A stretch of 35,000 nucleotides of DNA, taken from assembly GCA_002104895.1 (NCBI GenBank), contig MCFG01000014.1, forward strand, positions 210,001 through 245,000. Reading direction: 5' to 3'. This DNA is from Anaeromyces robustus (taxonomy: Eukaryota > Neocallimastigomycota > Neocallimastigomycetes > Neocallimastigales > Neocallimastigaceae). Shown here one piece after another: positions 22,717-32,444 of the stretch. The position numbers and the translations under genes were made by a program. Positions within the stretch are counted from its first letter, which is position 1, and each line of letters starts with the position of its first letter. The notes beneath the pieces are model-generated. The model was not told the DNA's origin, made no database searches, and was given only the letters and a program-made list of their open reading frames with translations.

Positions 22717-23714
22717 TTAATCTTTTTTAGTTTGATTAAAATAATGTTTCATTCTTTCTTCGTATTCCCAAACAAATACATTATCAATATTTTCTGAATC
22801 CTGTATTAAGAGGAATCTTGATAATGGGTGTTCAATTATTCCTCTAAACCATTTTGGACGAATTAAACAATCAACTATAAAGAACCAACAAGTACCACTA
22901 CATATACCAATGATAATACCAACACAAACTTGTTTTATAGTATGATAACTGAGATAGTATCTTTTTTTTTATATGTATGAATAATAATTATAAAATTGAT
23001 ATTTAATTTTTTTTTCATGATAATAAATATTTATGAGAAATTTAAAATAAATTTAAATTTAAATACCTTGAATAAGAAACTACCAAAGAAGCACCTATTA
23101 ATGCAGCACTTAAAAGATATTTCCAAACATCATTTTTCATTTTCAATCTATATAAGTAGTTATAATTAAATTATATTATTAATTATGAAATTATTCATTT
23201 TATAATTTTATTATTTTATTTTATTTAAATATAAATAAAATATAATAATATAATATTTATTTGATTAAATTTCCTTACTTCATGAACATATATAATATGC
23301 AATATGTACTAAAGAAAAACATAAATTGTGCATGACTTGATGGCATTCCATATCCACCAACAGGTGAATCTTAAAAATCATTAATATATTATAATTAAAA
23401 TTATTTTATAATATATTAATAGTGTAATTTTTTAAATTATTTATTTTAAAATTAATAAATATATATATATATATTTATTTACCAATTGGTCTTGGTTGTT
23501 TTATGACATTTTTTATAATAGCATTTAAAACTTCGTTTAATAATTGACCAATTAAAGTAAATACTATGATTAATTCTCTTCTAGCAAGAATTACTGCAGT
23601 ATATGAAACAATTAAAAATACTGGTAATAAAGAAGAATAGGCTAAACAAAAACCTATTATATCACCTCTTTCATATTCAAAAAAAGTTACTGAAACTGGT
23701 TTTCTATCTATCAT
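22717..23714 (-). CDS. CAX4: Dolichyldiphosphatase (PAP2 superfamily)
   Basis: Four exons (23714-23483, 23369-23279, 23147-23067, 22960-22717) join to 215 residues. The enzyme removes a phosphate from dolichyl diphosphate on the lumenal side of the ER so that dolichyl phosphate can be reused in N-glycosylation. PAP2 motifs are all present: Lys then QPRP at about 73-76, PSSH at 87-90, and Ser134-Arg135 with the catalytic His141 in SRYYLSYHT. FFEYERGD near the start, LLNEVLN in helix 2 and FLLIQD plus VFVWEYE near the end match DOLPP1/CAX4 rather than other PAP2 enzymes. Several hydrophobic segments span the membrane. It is slightly shorter than the yeast and human proteins (about 240) because of a short N-terminus. 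Introns are GTAAAT...TAAG, GTAAGG...ATAG and GTATTT...AAAG. The symbol follows yeast. Confidence 0.93.
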
Positions 23715-24973
23715 TGTGTTATATCAAAAAAAAAAAAAAAGTAATAAATTATGATTTTATATGATTTTATGTATTTAATTTGAAAGTATTATTCAATATT
23801 ATTTATTCTATATATTAAACAATTTTAAATCTAATATTAAATGATAAATAATATATATAAAAATAATAAAGATTATTCCAAAAAGCTATAGAATTTATTA
23901 TTTTTTAATATATTAATTTTATTCTTTTTATATTATTATTACTATTATTTTTTATTTGATATCTCGATATCTTTATCTATAATTTTTTTTTATTATATTT
24001 TTATATTTTTTTTTTTAGGTTTATTTTTTTATTTTCTAATTTTTTTTATGATTTTATTGTTTTATTTTTGTGTTTGTTTTTGTTTAACTTTTTACTTTTA
24101 TTTTATTTTATATTGTTTTATTTTTTTTTTAGTTTGTTTTTTGTTTGATAGAGAAAAAAAGTTAGAAAGAAAAAAAGTTTGTTTTATACAAATTTAAATT
24201 TTTTTTTTTTTAATCTTAATTATTATTAAAATTAAAAATAAAAAAAGAGTATAATCCAAATAAACAAATCATGAAAAAGTTAAGATTAAAATTTTTATAT
24301 ACTAAATCTTTGGTATATAAAAAATGAAATTATCCTTAGCCTCATTTTTAATTATTTATGTAATAAAATCAAAAGGAGTTAAATTATTATATGATAAATC
24401 AAGCCATATTTAATATAAAATTTATTTTTTTATAATTCTTTCTCTTTTCTTTTCTTTTTTTTTTTTTATAAAAAACTTTATATCTAACTGTAATATAAAA
24501 TTAATTCTTATTATTATTATAAAAAAATCATAATATAAAAACATGGAGAGGAAATATCTTCTGTCATAAGATTATATTCTAATGGCATTTTGAGAATAGA
24601 CAATACCATAATTGTATTTATCGGTGAAAAACTGATTTATAATATATTTATAACATGTTTTAAAATACATACCATAATTGTAATAGAATAATTAATAATT
24701 AAAAATTATATACATGGAGAAATCAAAAACTTAATTAAAATATATATAATTTATCCATTTTTATGTTTTATATATATTTTTATTTAAATTAATTATTTTT
24801 AATTAAACATATAAAAAAAGATAATATTAATATATAATAATATTATTATTAATTAACTACTAATAAATATATTTGATAATAATTTAATTTTAATTTTACT
24901 AATAATTATTTTTATTTACCTTTTAATAATTATTAATTAATAATAATAATAATAATAACATTAAAACGAAAAA
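23715..24973. other. Divergent intergenic region between dolichyldiphosphatase and cytochrome b5 genes
   Basis: The two flanking genes point away from each other, so both promoters should lie here. The region is A/T-rich with T runs and a GTTTTT-like patch near 24040-24140. A 29-codon open frame at 24324-24413 begins like a signal peptide (MKLSLASFLIIY) but stops quickly. A slightly GC-richer patch lies at 24540-24650. No promoter element can be named with confidence. Confidence 0.6.
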
Positions 24974-25334
24974 AGTAATATAAATGCAATATAAAATAAA
25001 TAAACTAAAAAAAAAAAAATAACTAAAAATATTTAATATTGTTAAATAATAATATATGATTTCATTTTTAAAGTGTCTGAACAAAAAGATAATGCACCAA
25101 AAGAACAAAATACAGTACCTGAAATAAAAAAAAAAGTAAAAATTCAACCTCCGTCTTCGACATTTACTTCTCCAGATTCATTAAATATAAGTCGTAAATA
25201 TATTCTTTTAAAATAAAATTAATTTTAATAGAATATCTTAATAAACTAAGAAATACATTTATACTAATCACTTTTTTTTTTTTTTTTTTTTTTGAAAATA
25301 TTCTTTGAAAAAATAATTTATTTTTTGTTTATTA

Positions 25335-25383
<49 letters not shown>

Positions 25384-26097
25384 AAATATAGCAAATAATT
25401 TAAGGCAATTTAAAAGAGGAAATAACCAAATGGCATTTATTCATCAAATTAAGAAAAATCCTATTGAAAATGAAGAAGTAAATTAAAATTTTAACAATAT
25501 ATATTATACGAAAAAATTTAAAAAAATTATTTATAAATGTTGATAATATTAACAATAATAATATTTAACTTAATAACAATAGCTTAGAAAGAAATTAAAT
25601 AATAGATATACAATGGAAGAAGTTGCAAAACATAATAAACCCGACGATTGTTGGATGGTTTTTAATAATGTAGTATATGATGTTACTGAATATCTAAATT
25701 TCCATCCTGGAGGTTAGTGTATATATAATAAAAAGCACAAAAAGCATAATGATTTATGAAAAAAGTAAAAAATATATTTAAAATAAATAATTATTTTTAA
25801 TATTTTTTTTAATAATTTATAATGAAATTTCTTTTATTGTAGGAAGAAGTATATTAATGACATGTGCAGGAAAAGATGGAACAAGCATGTTTTGTATGAT
25901 ATATAATCTTTCTAATTTATTATAATAAATTAAAAATTATTATTACTATTATTATTCTAATTATTATAAATATATGTATTAATATTTATATCTATAATTT
26001 ATTTATATTTATATTTGAAATATTAGACAAATGCCATCCATGGGTTGATTATAATGTACTGTTAAAAAATTATACAATTGGAACTATTACTAAATAA
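24974..26097 (+). CDS. Cytochrome b5-domain protein (IRC21 / NCB5OR N-terminal type)
   Basis: Exons 25074-25193, 25392-25477, 25592-25712, 25843-25893 and 26027-26097 join in frame; with a proposed first exon ending in A at 24974, the start codon is completed as A+TG and the protein is 149 residues (MSEQKDN...). The cytochrome b5 fold covers about 76-148. Axial heme ligands are His107 in FHPGG and His130 in CHPWVDY. A linker with [13 protein letters not shown] precedes it, as in NCB5OR and fungal IRC21-like proteins, while the reductase domains of NCB5OR are absent. Known relatives carry electrons in lipid metabolism; the partner here is unknown. No membrane anchor is seen. The exons from 25074 on are well supported; the start is uncertain because no in-frame ATG precedes residue 51 in the exons. 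Confidence 0.85.
25337..25381. repeat. ATT trinucleotide tract in an intron
   Basis: About 15 ATT units lie between exons 25074-25193 and 25392-25477 of the cytochrome b5 gene, close to the acceptor. It creates a small Ile-rich open frame that is not a separate gene. Confidence 0.85.
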
Positions 26098-26856
26098 TAA
26101 TAAATATTGATATATTCATAATAAAAAAGTTGTGAATTAATTATAATTTACAAAAAGTTGACTTTATCAAAATAAGAATAAATATTTCTTTCTGATAAAA
26201 TGTAAAATAGTTCCAATAGTAATTAAATATGTTTTTTTTTTAAAATTATTTATTTAAAAATAGATAATTTTAAATGTATAATGATAAATAATATTAAATA
26301 AAAGAATATATAATTTGTAAAAATAATCATTTATTTAACACATAAAAAGTTGTTTTTTCGCTTATATAACAATATATCATATATTCAAATTTAATAATAA
26401 TTGTATTTATATATTTTCTATAAAAGAAGTGATCATTTTTTTGTTTTCTTTATGGTGAATTATTTTTTGTTTCTAATAATAAATAATAATTTTTTAGAAA
26501 AAAAAAAAAAGAAAGAAAGAAAGAAAGAAAAGTAAATTGAAAAAATAAAATATTATGTTGTATATATATATATTTATTCATTAGAAAAATAAAGAATTTT
26601 TAAAATTATCTTTTTTAAATATTATAAAACTTTTAATTCATTTTTTAAAATAATATTATTACAAAACCAAGTATATAGATTTCATTTGTATTTATTCTTC
26701 TGTTGACTTCTTTCCTAGTATATATTAGGAAAGCAGTCAACAGAAGAATAAATACAAATGAATATATAAAATATAAAAAAGAATCTTTTAATTTGTATAA
26801 AAATTTATGTTAAAAAAAAAAAAAAAAAAAATAAAAACATTAATCCAAAAAATATT

Positions 26857-26891
<35 letters not shown>

Positions 26892-27457
26892 TACACAAAA
26901 TTTATTATTAAATTAATACATAATTTAATAAAATTTAATTATATATTTCATTAACTTTAATTTTTTAATATTTAAATTTAAAATTCAATTAATTCATAAA
27001 ATTAAAATATTATATTTTTAAAAATAAAATATATATAATATAAAAAAAAAAAAAAAAACATACAGATAAATATATATAATATAAAAAAAAAAAACATACA
27101 CATACACACACACAGAATTTTATTAGAAAAATACAACAATTCCAAACTTCAGAATTCGTTATTTTAATAGTTATAACTTTTATAATTAAAAAAATTCATT
27201 TATAATTTTATAAATAATACTAATAAAAAAAAAAAAAAAAAGCAATTATATTACTTTAACTATAGAATTACATATAAATAACTGTCACAGTCATTAATTA
27301 TTATAATTTTTCTTGAAATAACTATTTAAAAAAAAGAAATTTCACAATAAAATATATTTCTTGAATTAGTTATTGAATTTTTAGTTAAAAGTAAGAAAGA
27401 AGAAAAAAAAAAAAAGAATAATAAAAAAAAAGAATAAAAATAAATAAAAAAAAGAGC
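26098..27457. other. Intergenic region between cytochrome b5 and CEP44 genes
   Basis: About 1.36 kb with a GAAA tract near 26508-26530, a strong hairpin (26681-26762), TTTA units (26862-26892), A runs and a CA-rich patch near 27095-27115. The stretch before 27458 is purine-rich (AAGAAGAAAAA) and should include the CEP44 5' UTR. No gene is supported. Confidence 0.65.
26681..26762. repeat. Long hairpin: 37-nt arms, one mismatch, 8-nt loop
   Basis: The left arm 26681-26717 pairs with 26726-26762 at 36 of 37 positions; the loop is GTATATAT. The arms contain ordinary mixed sequence (for example TCTTCTGTTGACT), much less AT-biased than the surroundings, so the pairing is not a by-product of AT repeats. 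It sits alone between two plus-strand genes. Confidence 0.92.
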
Positions 27458-28214
27458 ATGTCAACAGGTGATTTAAGAAATAATTTGTATAAATTACAGA
27501 GTAAGTTGAAAAAAATTGAATTTCATGGATACCTAAATTGCATAAGGTATACATACTCTTTTAATATAATATAAATTTACAATTAACATTTTTTATTTTA
27601 TTATTATTCTTATTTATAAATGTTATAACATATATAATAATATTATATATATTTATTTATTTAAAAAAAGTTTAGGAAAAGGAGACCCAGAATCATTTTT
27701 ACCATTATTTCATTTTATTTTATTAGATGCTTATCCTTTATTAGCAGATTACTTTGCTTCTAAAGGCTATAATTTGTATGGTAAAAAGGATACTAGATTT
27801 ATAGAATGTATATACAAGTTATTAAGAGATGAATTTACATATAAACCAGCTATTACTAAGGAACAATTCTTTTCTTTAGGATTTTCAGAAAGAAAAATTA
27901 TATTAACATGTGATATAATTGATATGTGTATTGAATTAAATAAAAAATTAATCAGAGTAGAATATAATAAAAGTTATACAACTAAAAAATCACAAAACTT
28001 TGGTATGAAAAAAAGAAATAAAACGAAGAATTTTAATTCAATAAACTCTTATGATTATGATGATAAATTGAATTTTCATAATCCAATAAATATATCAAAT
28101 AATTATCCTATAAATTCAAAAAGAGGTTAATTACATTTACTATATATTGTATATCTATATTAATTTTGAAAATAATAATAATAATGATAATATTAATATA
28201 ATAGTATAGTAATA

Positions 28215-28245
<31 letters not shown>

Positions 28246-28861
28246 ATTTTTTTTCCAATTATATAAAAAAATTTTTTTATTAATGAATGTCTTTTTTTTT
28301 TTTTATACAAATACATAAATATAAATATAAACAAATGTATATAATAATGTAGAACTTTATGATGATGATGATGAAATGTCAAATAAACATGAAAAAATAT
28401 ATCAGAATGAATTAGATGGTGTTATGCAATATCCTCCTTCACGGTTTTTAAAGCCAGCATGGAGTGATGAAAATTATCATAATAAATTAGAAAAAAATAG
28501 TCTTATAAATGAAGAATCAAATTACAATGGAAATGAAACACCAATTAATGATGATTACAATAAACCTGAAATAATTAATGACTACGATAAAGGAATAGAT
28601 AGTAAATATTTCTTAATACAATGAATACTAATTCCTAAAAATATTATGTAATAATACTAATTCTTTTTCTATATATTTTCTATAACAACTATATAAAAAA
28701 CAACTAACGATATTATTTAGATAATAATAATAATAATGTAAAATATAACTATAATGAAAACAATGAATCACTAGATACAAGAGATGAATTAATATCATAT
28801 ATTAAACTTTTATTAGAATCTAATGATGAAATAAAAAAGGTTTATATAACTATTCATATTT

Positions 28862-28912
<51 letters not shown>

Positions 28913-28948
28913 TTTTTTATTTATTCATTCATTTATTTATTTATTCAT

Positions 28949-29011
<63 letters not shown>

Positions 29012-30216
29012 TATTTATTATAATCATTATTTTTATTATTATTGGTTACCATTATTTATTGTGATTATGTAGTCAATTAATTCACTTTCAGAAAGATTAA
29101 CAATTCTTGAATTAAAAGTTGAAAATATACCACCCAGTAGTATAAACTCATCACAAACTGAAAACAATATAATGAAAATTAAAAACATAATAGAAAAAGA
29201 AAAAAGTTTGACAGAAGAAAATACAGCTATGAAAAAAAAAGAAACTATAGTAATTATAAATCCATAAAAAATAAAAAAAAATTTTTTCTTTCATTATAAA
29301 AAATATATGTAATATTATATAAATAATAATTAATTAATATTTAATATATATTTAATAAACTAAAGAATAATAGTAACGTAGATAACACAAGTATTCTAGA
29401 AGATATCATATATGAAAATGATAATAATTCCTTAATAAATAATGATGTAAATATAATATTAATAAATAATATTTATTCTTTTCCTATTTATTATTATTAT
29501 TATTATTATCAATATTATTATTATGACTATTACTATTATTTATTATTATAATTACATAATATATAAACTAAATAATTGTTATTAAATACATATATATATA
29601 TATATTATATGTTAAATATTATGTAAAATACATAAATAATAATATTAATAATAATAATAATTTATAGGCATCTTTAATACAGGAACAATGTGTTGCTGAA
29701 GAAGTTTCAATAGATGAATCAATACCTTCATCAAAACCAAGTATATCTGTTCAACGGTCAACCTATTCCCAGAATAGTAGTACTAGCGATGTGTGTAATA
29801 TAAAACCATTTTATAATAAAAATAATAATCAAGAAGAGAGTTTTAAAATAGAATTCAAAAGTAATATTAATTATTTAAAAGATTCAAATTACCAAGTTTT
29901 TAAAAGTAATAACAATAATATTGAAACTAACACAGAGAGATTAAACAATAATATCTCTAATGTAAGATTATGTTTTAAAAAAATATATTTAAATATATAC
30001 ATCATAACATTTATATATATATTTTTTATTCATTTATATTAATGTAATTATTTTTTTTTTTTTTTTTTTTTTTTGAATGTTAACATTTTTTTATTTACAT
30101 TTTTTTCATAATTACAGTATGAACCAACCGAAAAAAATGCATTAGATTATTTAGAAAAAGTAGCTCAAAATCTTAAAGAGACAAAAAATATTTTTATAGA
30201 TAATATTTCATGTTAA
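27458..30216 (+). CDS. CEP44: CEP44-like centriole protein
   Basis: Eight exons join in frame: 27458-27546, 27671-28125, 28353-28601, 28721-28839, 29073-29249, 29366-29446, 29668-29961, 30118-30216, giving 520 residues. The first 130 residues match the CEP44 domain: MSTGDLRNNL at the start, KGDPESFLPL after intron 1, then DTRFIECIYKLLRD and FTYKPAITKEQF, close to DLRFIDAVYKLLRD and FNYKPILTKKQF of human CEP44. Human CEP44 binds microtubules and centrioles and helps centriole-to-centrosome conversion. The rest is Asn-rich and poorly conserved, with a predicted coiled coil at about 305-325 (SINSLSERLTILELKVEN). It is longer than human CEP44 (390). A flagellar basal-body role is an inference. 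Exon 1-3 joins are firm; joins in the Asn-rich part rest on frame and splice sites only. Confidence 0.85.
28861..29013. repeat. TTTA microsatellite in CEP44 intron 4
   Basis: About 150 bp of TTTA units with a few TTCA interruptions lie in the intron between exons 28721-28839 and 29073-29249. Confidence 0.9.
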
Positions 30217-32444
30217 ATATTTTTGATATTATGATTTAAACAGAAAATATATATAATTGTAAATTATAAAAAAATAAATATATATATATATAAAAACATG
30301 ATAGATTTTTTTATAAATTCACATTATATTTATTTATTTAATAATAGTAATATATAATATTTATATTGAATTCATGGGGGACGGATATATCATATATTTA
30401 AAATCTTAAAGATTTTTTTTTTTTTTTTTTTTGATAAATATTTCTTTATACGTTATAATAAAATACCTTATTATTACTCATTATTCTTTTTTAAATAATA
30501 GCATTATCATTGTCATTATTATTTATTACAATTATTATATATTTATATTTATTATTATTATTATCTATTGTGGTATTTATTATGGTTATTATTATTAGAA
30601 TATACTATAATACTTTATTTTATTATTTATTTACTTATCTACATATTTATTAATTTATTTATTTATTATATTTAAATATAATTATTATTTTATTATAATT
30701 TAAGAATTCGATAGAAATATTTTATATAGATTAAAATTTAGAAATTGGCAAAAAAAAAAAAAAAAGGAATAAGAGAGCATAATATTTATTTGTCTTATTT
30801 TATTTCCTATTAATATGTATCAAAATAATAAAGTTAAATCATAATAATATTTTAAATAATAAAAACGGATTTTTTAATAATTAAAAAATCCTTTTTTATT
30901 AAATATTACTAAGTAACAAATATAAAACAAACTATTAAATATAAATTATTAAAATATTCATTGGGATGTTTTTTTTTTTTTGGTTCTTTCTTTTTTTCTT
31001 AATTCTCAATCTTCCTTTTTTACATAAACTTATTATAAATTTTTTTGTTAAATTTTTTAAATTAAATAAAATCTAAATTTTTATTGAATGAAAAAAGCCC
31101 CTTGAAAACTAAAACTTTTGTATCCAATTAATGGAATGATTTATTAAAATAAGTAAATTTTGAAAAATTTTAAAAGCTTATTAAATAATATTTTTACTTT
31201 TTTTTATATACATTATGTTCTTTCCATTTATATTAAATTTTATAAATGGTAAAAGCTTAAATAATAAAAGATTTTAAATTTTATTTTTAAGACGGATTAC
31301 ATATTAATTTATATTGAAAATATATTAAATAATATAATACTAATTAATCAATTCAATTTAAATATATAAATTAATTCAATATATTATATTGTATTCATTT
31401 CCCATTATTTTAAACAAAACATTTTAATTAATATATAATAACTAAATAATTAATAAAAACCAAATATTTTTTTTTATATATAAATTATATAAATATAAAT
31501 AGATGTTAATAATAAAATTAATAAATAAATAATTCTATATAAGTGAATGAATTAATAAAATACAAAAAATTATATTTATTTTATAATTAAATTTAATATA
31601 TTTAATGTATAATAATAAATATTTTGTAAATAATAATTTGACTTTAAAAAAAAATTGATTTTTTAAAAGATATTTTCTAATTTTGTAAAATAAAAATTAA
31701 AAAATAATAATAATAATAATAATAAAATAAAGAAAAAAAAAAAGGAAAAAAAGAAATCAATCAAATAAAGTTTTTTTTCTTATTTTTATTTTGGAATTAT
31801 TATATAATTATATAATAAAATATTAAAAACATAATATTATTTTATTGATATAAAGTAAAATATTTACATTTTTATATATTATCAATATAAATACATATCA
31901 GTGAACTAAAAATAATTTCATAAATAATAACTAAATATGATAATATAAATTGAGTTTAAATTCTTTTTTTATATATCATTAAGTATTTATATTTATTTTA
32001 AAAATATATATTGAAATATATATTAAAAAATAAAAAGAAATAAGAAATTAAATTCAATATATTTAGTAGATTCAATATTTATTATTCATTAATGATAAAT
32101 AATTAATCTGTTGAAAATAATATAATTTAATAATTGATAAATTTAATAAATAAATAAATTTCAATTCAAGAATTAAAAATATCTTTAAATCAAATTTTAA
32201 CATTTTTACTATACTTATACATATTTATGATATCAATTATAAATTTAATTTAAGTACTAGAAAAAAAAATTGTTCATATTATGTTATTATGTTTATATTT
32301 AATTTAGAAATTAATAAAATAAAATAAAATAAATAAAGTAAAATTAATTAAAAAAAAAATAAAATAAAATAAATCAAAATAAATCAATATAAAATAAAAA
32401 TAAAATAAAACAAATAGATAATTAAATAAAAAAACAATTTTATA
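30217..32444. other. Intergenic region between CEP44 and AMSH-like genes
   Basis: About 2.2 kb, tail-to-head between two plus-strand genes. It is A/T-rich with T runs (30413-30432), a perfect 25-bp palindrome at 30867-30891 and a small GC-richer patch near 31090-31130. The segment just before 32445 is A-rich (AAAT and AAAAT units), like other 5' flanks here. No gene is supported. Confidence 0.65.
30867..30891. repeat. 12-bp perfect inverted repeat with one-base centre
   Basis: GGATTTTTTAAT, one A, then its exact complement, followed by a T run. It resembles a bacterial terminator in shape but lies in eukaryotic DNA, so only the palindrome itself is claimed. Confidence 0.6.

Noticed and set aside
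30867-30891. Rho-independent terminator
   Set aside because: The shape fits, but the genome is eukaryotic with spliced genes, so bacterial terminators do not apply.
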